DNA of 64,000 bases, taken from the NCBI RefSeq assembly GCF_009811795.1, contig NZ_BLJE01000003.1:248001-312000 (forward strand). Direction: 5' to 3'. The first letter of the stretch is position 1; every line of letters begins with the position of its first letter. The notes under the pieces are model-generated. The model was not told where the DNA came from, did no database searches, and was given only the letters and a program-made list of their open reading frames with translations. Made by a program: the position numbers and the translations under genes. Below are positions 26,586 to 35,561 of this stretch, in pieces. Source of the stretch: Litoreibacter roseus. GTDB lineage: Bacteria; Pseudomonadota; Alphaproteobacteria; Rhodobacterales; Rhodobacteraceae.

Positions 26586-27221
26586 TTATGCCCCCTTGAG
26601 GTGCTGAGAGATCTTTCGGGCGGCTTCGGCTGGGTCGGGTTGGCCGCAGATCGCGGACACAACGGCCATTCCATCAGCACCAGCCTGCAGGACCTGAGTT
26701 GCATGGGACGCCGACAGACCGCCGATGGCCACTGTGGGGTGGCCGCTGACGCCACAAAGCTTAGCCAGACCATCCATCGAAAGGGGCGGCTTATGGTCGG
26801 GTTTTGTGCCAGTTTCAAAAACGGGACCAAGGCCGAGGTAGTCGACAGGAAGCTGTTTTGCGGCGCGAACGGTCTCTTCGGTCTCACAGGACAGACCAAG
26901 GATCTTGTCCGCGCCGATCCGCGCGCGCACCACAGCGGCCGGTGTATCATCTTGCCCGACATGTACGCCGTCCGCATCAACCGCAATTGCCGTTTCCACG
27001 TCGTCATTCACGATGAACGGCACTCCCGTGCCCTTAAGTAAGGTCTTTAAAGCGTTCGCAAGTTCGTTGCGTTTTTTTGGCGTCGCAGTCTTGTCACGCA
27101 ACTGTACCATGGTGACGCCGCCTTTGACGGCCGCAGCGACCGTCCGGGCGACCCCGAAGGAGCCACAAAGCGTTGTATCCGTTACCAGATAGAGGCGCAG
27201 GGCGCTTCGGTCTAAAGCCAT
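26586..27221 (-). CDS. thiE: Thiamine phosphate synthase
   Basis: ThiE couples HMP pyrophosphate to the thiazole phosphate, giving thiamine monophosphate in the cytoplasm. The 211-residue TIM barrel shows RLYLVTDTTLCG, KGGVTMVQLRDKTATPKKR (pyrophosphate/Mg contacts), FIVNDDVETAIAVDADGVHV, GQDDTPAAVVR and DYLGLGPVFETGTKPDHKPP. It overlaps the end of thiM by 10 bases, which argues for tight translational coupling. Length and motif order are normal. Confidence 0.96.
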   Translation of the reverse strand: MALDRSALRLYLVTDTTLCGSFGVARTVAAAVKGGVTMVQLRDKTATPKKRNELANALKTLLKGTGVPFIVNDDVETAIAVDADGVHVGQDDTPAAVVRARIGADKILGLSCETEETVRAAKQLPVDYLGLGPVFETGTKPDHKPPLSMDGLAKLCGVSGHPTVAIGGLSASHATQVLQAGADGMAVVSAICGQPDPAEAARKISQHLKGA

Positions 27222-27997
27222 GTCAAACGGTCCTCTTGTGCGAGATCGTCTGGCTGGATCGATGCCAACCCGTCGATGAAATGGACCGCAAACGTGCCGG
27301 GGCCGTCCGCTTTCGGCTGCGCGATCTCGCCAGCGGCACCGAAAAGGACCGATGCTGCGACGCAGGCCTCAAGGGGTGAGGTGACCGCTGCGAAGGCACC
27401 CATCAGGCCGGTTAGTGAACATCCTAATGCGGTGACCTTCGGCATCAGATTTGACCCGCCTGAAACCCTGACCGAGCGCGCGCCGTCGGTGATGAAGTCA
27501 ACCGCCCCCGACACCGCAATGACTGCTTTCTGGTCAGACGCCAGTTCTCGCGCTGCGGCTTCAGCCTGAATCACGTCGTCGCCCGCGTCCGCGCCTTTCC
27601 CTTGGGTGGCCCATCCCGCAAGCGCCAATATCTCAGACGCGTTGCCGCGGATAATTGAGGGGGAAAGCGCTAGAAGATCTTGTGTCGCTTGGTGCCTGTA
27701 GGGCGTGGTGAAATGCGCCACCGGGTCCAAGATCCACGGGATTTCGGCATCTGTCGCCGTTCTGGCCGCCGCCTTCATACCGGCCAACCAAGGGGCGGAC
27801 AGCGTGCCGATGTTAATTGTCAGAGCCCCGGCAAGGCCAACGAACTCCGCAACCTCTTCTTCGGCATGCAGCATGGCGGGCGAGGCACCGGCCGCCAGCA
27901 GGACATTTGCTGCGACATTCATTGCGACGTAGTTGGTGATGTTGTGGACGAGGGGGGCTTGGTCTCGAAGGGCGCTCAAGGCATCGGCGGGTCCCAT
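27212..27997 (-). CDS. thiM: Hydroxyethylthiazole kinase
   Basis: ThiM phosphorylates salvaged hydroxyethylthiazole. The 261-residue protein contains PLVHNITNYVAMNVAANVLL (substrate loop), GASPAMLHAEEEVAEF, ILDPVAHFTTPYR, IIRGNASEILALAG and the anion-hole segment VTALGCSLTGLMGAF with the catalytic cysteine. It is the first gene after the TPP riboswitch. thiC and thiG are absent from the window, so what is visible is the salvage branch. Whether the cell also makes thiamin de novo cannot be judged here. Confidence 0.96.
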   Translation of the reverse strand: MGPADALSALRDQAPLVHNITNYVAMNVAANVLLAAGASPAMLHAEEEVAEFVGLAGALTINIGTLSAPWLAGMKAAARTATDAEIPWILDPVAHFTTPYRHQATQDLLALSPSIIRGNASEILALAGWATQGKGADAGDDVIQAEAAARELASDQKAVIAVSGAVDFITDGARSVRVSGGSNLMPKVTALGCSLTGLMGAFAAVTSPLEACVAASVLFGAAGEIAQPKADGPGTFAVHFIDGLASIQPDDLAQEDRLTWL

Positions 27998-28047
27998 GCA
28001 TGCTCCTTATGCTGTAAAGGGACCACGTGCGGGGGACGTCCGCAGTT

Positions 28048-28118
28048 GCCTCCCTCCGCCAGCATTATCTGGTTCAGGTTCGAAGGGTACATCTCAGCCC
28101 GATGGGCGCCCCTGGCTC
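28048..28118 (-). promoter_or_regulatory. TPP riboswitch (THI box)
   Basis: Read on the minus strand, the leader 50 bases ahead of thiM contains the conserved THI-box blocks in order: GGGGCGCCC, GGCTGAGATGTACCC, GAACCTGAACCAGATAATGC and TGGCGGAGGGA. These form the helices that bind thiamin pyrophosphate. Binding normally sequesters the ribosome-binding site or causes early termination. Boundaries are approximate. It controls thiM-thiE-thiD-SDR and lies only about 55 bases downstream of the previous ABC ATPase gene on the same strand. Confidence 0.95.
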
Positions 28119-28173
28119 TGATAGTCAGTTAGGCTTGCAGGGCAGGGATGTCAAACCACCTGCCCGGCGCATG

Positions 28174-28923
28174 TCAGCCGACGACGGATGCCTCCAGAAG
28201 AGCGGCTGAATAGGGGTGTATCGCCTGATGGTTTCGCAGGGTTTCGACGCCCATGATCTCAACCACCTCACCATCTTTCATGACCGCCAGCCGATCACAC
28301 ATGTGGCCGACGACTGCCAGATCATGAGACACCATCACGAAGGTCAGTTGGCGCGCGTCCCGCAGGTCCGTCAGAAGGTTGAGAATTTCGGCCTGCACCG
28401 AAACATCCAAGGCCGATGTCGGTTCATCAAGCAGCAAGATGTCGGGCTCACCAGCCAGAGCCCGCGCAATCGCCACGCGTTGCCTCTGGCCGCCAGATAG
28501 CTGGTGGGGATAACGGAACCTGAACCGATTGCCCAAGCCAACGTCGTCCAGCAGCTTGGCGACCCGCGCGTCGATGTCCCTGAACCCATGCAGATGAAGC
28601 GTTTCGCCCAAAACCTGATCGACGGTGTGTCGCGGATGGAGAGAGGCATATGGGTCCTGAAACACCATCTGGACCGTCTTGTAAAACGAGCGGTCCCGCT
28701 TGGCGCCCGATAGCGACGCACCGTCAATTGAAATGCGTCCTGACCAGTTCCGCGCAAGCCCGGTGATGGCCCGAAGAATGGTGGACTTCCCAGATCCGCT
28801 TTCCCCGACAAGGCCGAAGCTTTCACCGGCCGCGACTGTGAAGCTCGCGGATTTCACGGCATCTACCCTGTCGCGTCCATCGCCGAACCAGACGTTGAGA
28901 TCTTCTACGTCGAGCATGCTCAT
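28174..28923 (-). CDS. Peptide ABC transporter ATP-binding protein, system A (DppF-like)
   Basis: This is a 249-residue ATPase of the oligopeptide/nickel class. Walker A is GESGSGKST, with QMVFQDPYASLHPRHTVDQVL (Q-loop, typical of DppF), the signature LSGGQRQRVAIA, Walker B ILLLDEPTSALD and the H-loop FVMVSHDLAVVGH. It stops short (HPYSAALLEASVVG) and lacks the C-terminal cysteine-rich region common in DppD/DppF. The ATG at 28923 overlaps the previous gene by 4 bases. It is the last gene of importer A, just upstream of the TPP riboswitch. Confidence 0.92.
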   Translation of the reverse strand: MSMLDVEDLNVWFGDGRDRVDAVKSASFTVAAGESFGLVGESGSGKSTILRAITGLARNWSGRISIDGASLSGAKRDRSFYKTVQMVFQDPYASLHPRHTVDQVLGETLHLHGFRDIDARVAKLLDDVGLGNRFRFRYPHQLSGGQRQRVAIARALAGEPDILLLDEPTSALDVSVQAEILNLLTDLRDARQLTFVMVSHDLAVVGHMCDRLAVMKDGEVVEIMGVETLRNHQAIHPYSAALLEASVVG

Positions 28924-29774
28924 GTGCGGGCATCCACGCTGGGCGCGTCGGCCCATGCATCGTCCCGTTGCAGTACGTCAAGATATTTGCGCGGCGCATC
29001 CAGCCGGGGCAGGGAATTCAGCAATCCGCGTGTATAGGGATGTTTGGCATCGTGCAGATTGGCGGCATCGCAGACTTCCACGATACGCCCTGCATACATG
29101 ATCAGAACGCGGTCGCAGAACTCGGACACGAGGTTGAGATCGTGACTGATGAAGATCAAACCCATGCCGCGGTCCCGCACCAAATCGTCTATGATGCTCA
29201 GGATCTGACGCTGCACAGAAACATCAAGGGCCGATGTCGGCTCATCCGCGATCAGGATTTTCGGGTTCGGGATCAACATCATCGCGATCATGATCCGCTG
29301 CCCCATGCCGCCCGACATCTCATGGGGGTACGCGCGTAGAACACGGTCGTGATCGCGGATGGATACTGCGTCCAGCATCTCGATTGCCGTCTGCCGGGCT
29401 GCAGCGCGGCTGCCCTTGTTGTGCAACTGATAGGCTTCGATCAGCTGCTCGCCGATGGTCATCACGGGGTTCAGCGAAAACTTGGGGTCTTGCATCACCA
29501 TCGAGATGTCTTGTCCGCGTACCTTGCGCATGTCGCGTTCGGGCAAGTCCAACAGGTTGCGCCCCTCCAACGCGATCCGGTCCGCCTCAACCATGCCAGG
29601 CTTTCGGATCAAGCGCAGGATCGCCCGCCCGGTCATGGACTTGCCCGACCCGCTCTCGCCAACGATCCCCAGCCGTTCGCGGCCGAGCGAGAACGAGATC
29701 CCGCGAACGGCATCAAAGGTGCCTTGCCGGGTCGGAAACTTTACCCACAGATTTTCGACCTCAAGAAGCGTCAT
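28920..29774 (-). CDS. Peptide ABC transporter ATP-binding protein, system A (DppD-like)
   Basis: This is a 284-residue ATPase with Walker A GESGSGKSMTGRAIL, Q-loop SMVMQDPKFSLNPVMTIGEQL, signature MSGGMGQRIMIA, Walker B ILIADEPTSALD and H-loop LIFISHDLNLVSEFCD. The serine after the Walker lysine and the MGQR signature are usual for DppD-type subunits. It overlaps both neighbours by 4 bases. It probably pairs with the DppF-like subunit to power importer A at the inner membrane. Confidence 0.92.
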   Translation of the reverse strand: MTLLEVENLWVKFPTRQGTFDAVRGISFSLGRERLGIVGESGSGKSMTGRAILRLIRKPGMVEADRIALEGRNLLDLPERDMRKVRGQDISMVMQDPKFSLNPVMTIGEQLIEAYQLHNKGSRAAARQTAIEMLDAVSIRDHDRVLRAYPHEMSGGMGQRIMIAMMLIPNPKILIADEPTSALDVSVQRQILSIIDDLVRDRGMGLIFISHDLNLVSEFCDRVLIMYAGRIVEVCDAANLHDAKHPYTRGLLNSLPRLDAPRKYLDVLQRDDAWADAPSVDART

Positions 29775-30685
29775 TGGCCGCCATCCTTCGGATCGAGCAG
29801 ATCACGTAGCCCGTCGCCCAGCAGGTTGAAGGCAAGTGACACGGTGAAAATAGCGAGACCGGGCATGGTCGCGACCCACCAGTGATCGAGGATGAACCTG
29901 CGCCCCTCCGAGATCATGGCACCCCATTCCGGGCTGGGAGGTTGCGCGCCGAGGCCTAAAAACCCCAGCCCGGCTGCCGCAAGAATAATCCCCGCCATGT
30001 CGAGCGTCACGCGCACGATCAGGGACGAGATGCAAAGGGGCCAGATGTGTTTCGTAATGATCCTGAGCGGTCCGGCCCCTTGCAACCTGATCGCGGCGAT
30101 GTAGTCGGACGACCGGATCGTCAGGGTTTCGGCCCGTGCAATCCGCGCGTAGGGGGGCCAAGCTGTCAACGAGATCGCAAGCACTGCGTTCTCGATCCCG
30201 GCACCAAGTGCTGCGACAAAGGCCAGCGCCAGGACAAGGCGCGGGAAGGCCAGAAAAATATCGGTCGTTCGCATCAAAACTACGTCGACCCAACCGCCAG
30301 CATACCCTGCAACCGTACCGACCAAGAGGCCAACGATCGGGGCAATGAGGGCAACAAGCGCAACGATATAAAGCGTGATGCGCGAGCCGTAGATAAGACG
30401 GCTCAAAATGTCCCGTCCCAGACTGTCCGTGCCAAGAAGGTGACCTTCGGTGCCCAAAGGTTGCAGTCGATTGCCAAGATCCTGCGCCAGCCAGCTATAG
30501 GGGGCCAGAACGGGGGCAAAGGCTGCAGTGAGCAGAAGAAGCACCAGAATACCCAGTCCAAACATCGCCATCGTATTGGACCGAAGCGACAGCCAGCCCT
30601 TGTAGAGACTGGCCAGCCTTGCGTGGCGACGTGAGGTTGGCGCGTCGGTCAGAAGCCAACCGCGCAGAGTTTGGGAGCCGCTCAT
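29771..30685 (-). CDS. Peptide ABC transporter permease, system A (DppC-like)
   Basis: This is a 304-residue inner-membrane permease with about six spans. The N-terminal cytoplasmic stretch leads to NTMAMFGLGILVLLLLTAAF. The marker LLGTDSLGRDILSRLIYGSR follows the first span, as in DppC/OppC, and the EAA-type loop (RLQGAGPLRIITKHIWPL) contacts the ATPases. It ends LGDGLRDLLDP, the usual C-terminus. It overlaps the dppD- and dppB-like genes by 4 bases each. Confidence 0.93.
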   Translation of the reverse strand: MSGSQTLRGWLLTDAPTSRRHARLASLYKGWLSLRSNTMAMFGLGILVLLLLTAAFAPVLAPYSWLAQDLGNRLQPLGTEGHLLGTDSLGRDILSRLIYGSRITLYIVALVALIAPIVGLLVGTVAGYAGGWVDVVLMRTTDIFLAFPRLVLALAFVAALGAGIENAVLAISLTAWPPYARIARAETLTIRSSDYIAAIRLQGAGPLRIITKHIWPLCISSLIVRVTLDMAGIILAAAGLGFLGLGAQPPSPEWGAMISEGRRFILDHWWVATMPGLAIFTVSLAFNLLGDGLRDLLDPKDGGQ

Positions 30686-31752
30686 TTCGACCTCGGATCA
30701 AAGACGCGATAGAGCAGGTCGGAAAGGATGTTCAGGACGATAAAAACCATTCCCACTACCACCGTGCCGCCCAGCACCGCATTCATGTCTGCAGACAAAA
30801 GGGCCGTTGTGATGTAACTGCCGATCCCCGGCCAAGAGAAAATGATCTCGGTCAGCACAGAGCCTTCAAGGAGGTTGGCGTAGCTCAGGGCGATCACGGT
30901 AATTAATTGCACGCGGATGTTTCGAAACGCATGGCGCCAAATCACCGCCCGCTCTGACATGCCTTTGACACGGGCTGTGGTGACATATTCGGCGCTCAGT
31001 TGCTCCAGCATGAAGGATCGCGTCATGCGGCTGATATAGGCCAGACTGAAATATCCCAGAAGAGTGCCCGGCAAGATCAGGTGGCTGAAGGCGTTGCGAA
31101 ATACATCCCAATTCCCAGCGAGCGCGGCATCAACAAGGATCAGACCGGTTCGGGTCGGGACGATATCCATGTAAAAGATGTCCAGCCTGCCGGGGCCACC
31201 GACCCATCCGAGAATGCCGTAGAAAATCAAAAGCCCCATGAGGCCCAGCCAGAAGATCGGCATCGAATATCCGACAAGGGCCACGACGCGTGCGATCTGG
31301 TCAATCCAGGAGCCGCGCTTGACGGCGGCGATCACGCCGAGGGGGATGCCAGCGATCACGCCGATCAAAACACCGAACGTGGCAAGTTCCAGCGTGGCAG
31401 GAAACACGCGGGCGATGTCTTCTGCAACAGGTCGTGCGTTGAGCAGCGAGACGCCGAAATCGCCGCGCACGACGTCCCAGAGATAGTAAAGAAACTGAAC
31501 GAAAAGAGGTTTGTCCAAGCCAAGCTGTTCGTAGGCCGCATCATAGGTCGCGCGGGATGCCTGCTCGCCGACGATGGAAAGCACCGGATCAATTGGCATC
31601 ACCCGACCGATCACGAAAGTGATAAACACCAGTCCCAGCATCGTCACAGCGATGGAGCCGAGCGTCAGCGCAGTGGCCTTAGCGAAGGCCAAAACCCTTG
31701 GGGCAAAGGGCGCGCGGGGGCGCCTTTCGCCAGAGTTATCGGTCAGAGCCAT
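30682..31752 (-). CDS. Peptide ABC transporter permease, system A (DppB-like)
   Basis: This is a 356-residue permease with about six spans. After an extended N-terminus (about 30 residues) it shows VFITFVIGRVMPIDPVLSIV, then YLWDVVRGDFGVSLLNARPV and FPATLELATFGVLIGVIAG, as in DppB. The cytoplasmic loop RVKGMSERAVIWRHAFRN is the EAA-like motif, and it ends LLYRVFDPRSK. It starts directly after the binding-protein stop with no gap. It heterodimerises with the DppC-like subunit. Confidence 0.93.
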   Translation of the reverse strand: MALTDNSGERRPRAPFAPRVLAFAKATALTLGSIAVTMLGLVFITFVIGRVMPIDPVLSIVGEQASRATYDAAYEQLGLDKPLFVQFLYYLWDVVRGDFGVSLLNARPVAEDIARVFPATLELATFGVLIGVIAGIPLGVIAAVKRGSWIDQIARVVALVGYSMPIFWLGLMGLLIFYGILGWVGGPGRLDIFYMDIVPTRTGLILVDAALAGNWDVFRNAFSHLILPGTLLGYFSLAYISRMTRSFMLEQLSAEYVTTARVKGMSERAVIWRHAFRNIRVQLITVIALSYANLLEGSVLTEIIFSWPGIGSYITTALLSADMNAVLGGTVVVGMVFIVLNILSDLLYRVFDPRSK

Positions 31753-33351
31753 TTACTTGGTGACCTGCCAGTAGGACGCTGCCGTGATGGCCTGACCGGT
31801 CGAGAAATCGGTCACGTTGTCCTGCATCGCGGATTGCTCGATCTGTTGGAACATCACCACGAACGGTGACGTCTCGCGGAACTGGGCCTGAATTTCTTCG
31901 TACATTTGAGCCCGTGCATCCCGGTCGTTTTCCGTCACTGCAGCTTCAACCTTTTCCGTCAGGCCGCCCGTGTCCCAAGAGTTCCGCCACGCCAGAAGGC
32001 CAGTAGCCTGGGCCTCGTCGCTGTTATCCGGGTTGTAGGCAAACGTGCCCGCATTGGTTTGCGGATCCGGATAATCCGGACCCCATGCGCCGAGATAGAC
32101 ATCAAGCTCGCGGGCGCGATAGCGCGACAGGATTTGCTTGGCCGTTCCCACGGTGATGTTCATCGTAACGCCGACCTGTGCCAGTGCGTTCTGCAGCGAC
32201 TGTGCGATCTCGATCCGCTCTTGAGCCTCGCGCACGCCGACCTCGATCTCAAGGCCCTCGACACCTGCCGACGCCAGAAGTTCACGGGCTCTTTCGATGT
32301 CAAGCGTAAACGGTGCTTCGTCCGAGGCGCCCAGATATGTCTGCGGCAGGAAGTTCTGATGGATTGTGTATTGGCCGTTTAGAAAGCTGTTTTTCATGCC
32401 CTCGTAATCGACCAGATATTTGAAAGCCTGCCGTACTTCTGGCTTCGATAACTCCGGGTGTTTCTGGTTGAGGGACACGTACATCAGACGGCCCTTCAAC
32501 TCGTCGACGATCTTGACACCGTCCACCGAACTTGCACCCGCCACGTCCTCGGGATTTAGGTTCCGGGCAATGTCGATGTCGCCCCGTTCCAGCAGCAACC
32601 GCTGGGACGCGCTTTCGATCACATGCCGGACCACGACCCGCTCCATAGCAGGAGCGCCCAGGTAGAAGTCGGGATTGCTTTCCAGCGTCACGCTTTCATT
32701 GGGCCGCCAGTTGACCAGCTTGTAAGCCCCAGACCCGGCGGAGTTCGTCTTGAGCCACGTATTGCCCATATCGCCATCAACCTCGTTGGCCATGACGGTT
32801 TCCATATCGACGATACCGCCAATTGTAGCGGTGAGGCAGTTCAGCACGAAGGACGTTGCATAGGGCTTGTCTGTCGTGATCGTGACGGTGTTTCCGTCCG
32901 ATGTGATGGTCTCTTCGACATTCTCAGCGGTAAACCCGAATTGCGTCAGAATGAACGACGGTGTCTTGTTCAGGATTACGGCCCGACGGAGAGAAAATAC
33001 AACGTCTTCTGGGCGGACAGGGTTGCCGGAGTGAAAGGTCAGATCGTCGCGGATCGTGAAGGTGATCGTGGCACCGTCTTCGCCCACGTCCCAGCTTTCT
33101 GCGATCTCGGGCTGGTAGCCGGCCTCCAGATCGTTGGGATCGAAATTCACCAGCTTTTGGTAAATGTTGCGGCTGACATCAGAGCCTGCGAACTCAAAGC
33201 TCTCGGCCGGGTCCAACGTGGTGATGTCATCAATGCGGTGAGCGATCACCAGCATGTTGGCGGGCGTTTCCGCAAATGTCGCGGAGCCCGCGCTGACCGC
33301 AACCGCAAGCCCGATGGCTGCGCTGGTCAGTAATCTGTTAAAGGCATTCAT
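31753..33351 (-). CDS. Peptide ABC transporter substrate-binding protein, system A
   Basis: This is a 532-residue periplasmic binding protein (family 5 solute-binding protein). The signal peptide is MNAFNRLLTSAAIGLAVAVS, cleaved near ATFA-ET. The mature N-terminus DDITTLDPAESFEFAGSDVS and the block FTIRDDLTFHSGNPVRPEDV are typical. The ligand could be a di/oligopeptide or another small molecule, since the family is broad. An upstream extension to 33468 is unlikely to be coding. It lies 46 bases downstream of the dipeptidase gene, which supports a peptide ligand. Confidence 0.93.
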   Translation of the reverse strand: MNAFNRLLTSAAIGLAVAVSAGSATFAETPANMLVIAHRIDDITTLDPAESFEFAGSDVSRNIYQKLVNFDPNDLEAGYQPEIAESWDVGEDGATITFTIRDDLTFHSGNPVRPEDVVFSLRRAVILNKTPSFILTQFGFTAENVEETITSDGNTVTITTDKPYATSFVLNCLTATIGGIVDMETVMANEVDGDMGNTWLKTNSAGSGAYKLVNWRPNESVTLESNPDFYLGAPAMERVVVRHVIESASQRLLLERGDIDIARNLNPEDVAGASSVDGVKIVDELKGRLMYVSLNQKHPELSKPEVRQAFKYLVDYEGMKNSFLNGQYTIHQNFLPQTYLGASDEAPFTLDIERARELLASAGVEGLEIEVGVREAQERIEIAQSLQNALAQVGVTMNITVGTAKQILSRYRARELDVYLGAWGPDYPDPQTNAGTFAYNPDNSDEAQATGLLAWRNSWDTGGLTEKVEAAVTENDRDARAQMYEEIQAQFRETSPFVVMFQQIEQSAMQDNVTDFSTGQAITAASYWQVTK

Positions 33352-33397
33352 TTTTTCTCTCCTGTTGTGTGTCGTGAATGGTTGTCCAGCTGGATGT

Positions 33398-34456
33398 CTA
33401 GGAACCCCAGGTTTTTTCCAGAACGCGCAACCAGTTGGCGTGGCACAGTTTTTCGATGAGTGGCTCACCGTATCCGTGCTCTTTCATTGCCTGTGTGAGT
33501 TTCGGAAGATCAGCCGCGGTGGTCAGGTCTTTCGGAACAATCGCCCCATCATAGTCGGATCCAAGCCCGACGCGGTCTTCGCCCAGTTTTTCGATAAGAT
33601 GATCTATGTGGCGCAGCATCTGCGTGATCGGCACATCGGCCAGCATCCGGCCGTCGTCCCTCAGGAAAGCCACCGCAAAGTTCAGGCCAACCATGCCGTC
33701 ACTTTCCCGAATTGCATCCAGTTGCGCGTCAGTCAGATTGCGGGCGTGCGGGCATATGGCGTGTGCATTCGAATGGGTCGCAACCAGCGGTTTTTCTGAA
33801 TGACGCGCGACGTCCCAGAAGCCCTTCGCGTTGAGATGGGACAGGTCGACCATGATGCCGAGCGCATTGCATTTCTTGATGAGCTTGATGCCCAGATCAG
33901 TTAGCCCATCGCCGATGTCCGGATCACTGGGGAAACGGAAGGGCACCCCATGGCCGTAGATCGTAGGTCTGCTCCACACTGGTCCAAGCGATCGAAGGCC
34001 GGCCTCATAGAAGACGTCCAGTGCATGCAAATCCGGGTCAATCGACTCGGCACCTTCGATATGGAAGATGGCCGCGATCTTGTTGTCCTGCATTGCACTC
34101 CGGATATCCGAGGCGCTGCGGCAGACCAACAATACGCCCTGCCGTTCCAACTCGAACAAAATGGCCATCTGCGCCAGCGCGACAGGCAACGCATCGTCCA
34201 CCTCAATTTGCTGGGGCAGGGGCAGATCGTAGGACGGTTTGGTCATTTCCTTAAACTTGAAGTCAAGGTCGATCGGCGAGGGGATGTAAACTGCGAAAAA
34301 CCCACCCGCGAAACCGCCGGTTTTAGACTTTTCAAGATCGATTGCGCCTTGGCGTCCCGTCTTGAACGTGTCTGCCGCTGGGACGCCGCCAGACCGGTAA
34401 AGTTTAGACAGAACATCGTTGTGTCCGTCGAAAATTTTTAAAGTTTTAGAACCCAA
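33398..34456 (-). CDS. Membrane dipeptidase-type metallopeptidase (M19)
   Basis: This is a 352-residue zinc dipeptidase of family M19 (renal-dipeptidase-like), which cleaves dipeptides. Metal and catalytic motifs are in order: FDGHNDVL, the bridging Glu in IFHIEGAESI, histidines in MVDLSHLNAKGF and ATHSNAHAICP, and the C-terminal GLGSDYDG. It has no signal peptide, so it is probably cytoplasmic. The start is a TTG in either reading. I favour 34456 because GGGGGA lies 4 bases ahead, though 34468 is possible. It is the first gene of the importer-A operon and diverges from the LysR gene. Confidence 0.92.
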   Translation of the reverse strand: MGSKTLKIFDGHNDVLSKLYRSGGVPAADTFKTGRQGAIDLEKSKTGGFAGGFFAVYIPSPIDLDFKFKEMTKPSYDLPLPQQIEVDDALPVALAQMAILFELERQGVLLVCRSASDIRSAMQDNKIAAIFHIEGAESIDPDLHALDVFYEAGLRSLGPVWSRPTIYGHGVPFRFPSDPDIGDGLTDLGIKLIKKCNALGIMVDLSHLNAKGFWDVARHSEKPLVATHSNAHAICPHARNLTDAQLDAIRESDGMVGLNFAVAFLRDDGRMLADVPITQMLRHIDHLIEKLGEDRVGLGSDYDGAIVPKDLTTAADLPKLTQAMKEHGYGEPLIEKLCHANWLRVLEKTWGS

Positions 34457-34519
34457 ATCATCCCCCAAGACGATCTGGACAGGTTAACCATAACTCTGTC
34501 ATGTCCTACCGAAAATAGA

Positions 34520-34534
34520 ATGAGTATTACTCAT
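34520..34534. promoter_or_regulatory. Perfect 15-base palindrome, LysR-type T-N11-A operator
   Basis: ATGAGTATTACTCAT is an exact inverted repeat with 7-base arms. Its inner T and A are separated by 11 bases, which fits the LysR consensus T-N11-A. It lies in the 109-base gap between the divergent dipeptidase and LysR genes, 31 bases upstream of the LysR ATG and 63 bases from the dipeptidase TTG. It is the natural binding site for the adjacent regulator (inference). Confidence 0.75.
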
Positions 34535-34565
34535 AGAGTTAAGCATTTGGGCGATAGGTCAAAAA

Positions 34566-35477
34566 ATGAGCAAATCGAAAAGTTGGCATTCGATCCCGGA
34601 ATATCAGGCCCTACGCGCTGTCATGCAGTCCGGAACCACGACCGGGGCCGCGGCACAGCTTGGGCTCTCCCAGTCTGCGATCAGTCGCTCGATAGCTAAT
34701 CTGGAAGGGCGGATCGGAAAGATGCTCTTTGAGCGGGATGGCGGGCGACTGCGTCCGACGCAAGAGGCCGTGAGGCTGAACTTTCGCCTCGACCCGTTGT
34801 TTGACGCCCTGAACCGGATCGAAGGTCCAGACGAGCCAGTGCAGGAGACCATGCGTTTGATCGCGCCACCGACCTATTCTCACCGGTTTCTCGTGTCGCA
34901 GGTGGCAGGCTTTTTGAAGGCCAACCCGCATTTCTTCGTCAGTCTGGAGGTAAACACCTCCGACGGTGTGATCCGCGGCATACTGGAGGACCGGTTCGAT
35001 CTGGGTCTGATCGGCGTCGATCTTTCACGGGCGGGCCTAAAACTGGCGCCCTTCCGTCGATCGTTGGCCGTTTGCGTTCTGCCCAAAATGCACGCCCTTG
35101 CAAGCCGGGCGCAGATAGAGCCAAAGGATTTTGAAGGTCAGAACCTGATTGCGCTTAGCCACCGACATGCCCGCCGTGCTCAATTGGATCGTATGTTTCA
35201 AGAAACCCGGACGCGGCCAAACATCGTGGCAGAGGTCACAACGTCTTTTGCCGCCGCTGATCTTGTTAAGGAGGGACTAGGCATCGCAGTGATCAATCCG
35301 TTCCCGCTCTATCAATACCGCTCGGAAGAGATCGTGTTTGTGCCCTTCGTTTCCCCCATCCGCTACACCACCTACTTTCTGACGTCCGATCAACGACCGG
35401 TCCCGCGAATTGCGCGGGCGTTCATGCGGCACATGCGGCTGCATACGCACCCAGACCCCTTCACAGAGAAGGTCTAG
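34566..35477 (+). CDS. LysR-family transcriptional regulator
   Basis: This is a 303-residue regulator with an N-terminal winged helix-turn-helix (ALRAVMQSGTTTGAAAQLGL then SQSAISRSIANLEGRIGKML). The effector-binding domain begins about residue 95 (MRLIAPPTYSHRFLVSQVA) and contains DRFDLGLIGVDLSRAG and AADLVKEGLGIAVINPFPLY. It sits between two peptide importers, divergent from dipeptidase/system A and 84 bases upstream of system B. It is well placed to control both. The palindrome at 34520-34534 supports local control. Confidence 0.93.
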   Translation: MSKSKSWHSIPEYQALRAVMQSGTTTGAAAQLGLSQSAISRSIANLEGRIGKMLFERDGGRLRPTQEAVRLNFRLDPLFDALNRIEGPDEPVQETMRLIAPPTYSHRFLVSQVAGFLKANPHFFVSLEVNTSDGVIRGILEDRFDLGLIGVDLSRAGLKLAPFRRSLAVCVLPKMHALASRAQIEPKDFEGQNLIALSHRHARRAQLDRMFQETRTRPNIVAEVTTSFAAADLVKEGLGIAVINPFPLYQYRSEEIVFVPFVSPIRYTTYFLTSDQRPVPRIARAFMRHMRLHTHPDPFTEKV

Positions 35478-35561
35478 CCAAGGACCGAAGCGGGAATTTG
35501 ATTTGACAACCTGTCGCACCACGTCCCCAATACGATACCCGCGATAGACTGGAGAATTTTG

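Noticed and set aside
28027-28209. Small plus-strand frames crossing 28.0-28.2 kb
   Set aside because: The region is the TPP riboswitch leader and the end of an ABC ATPase gene on the other strand, and the frames have no motifs.
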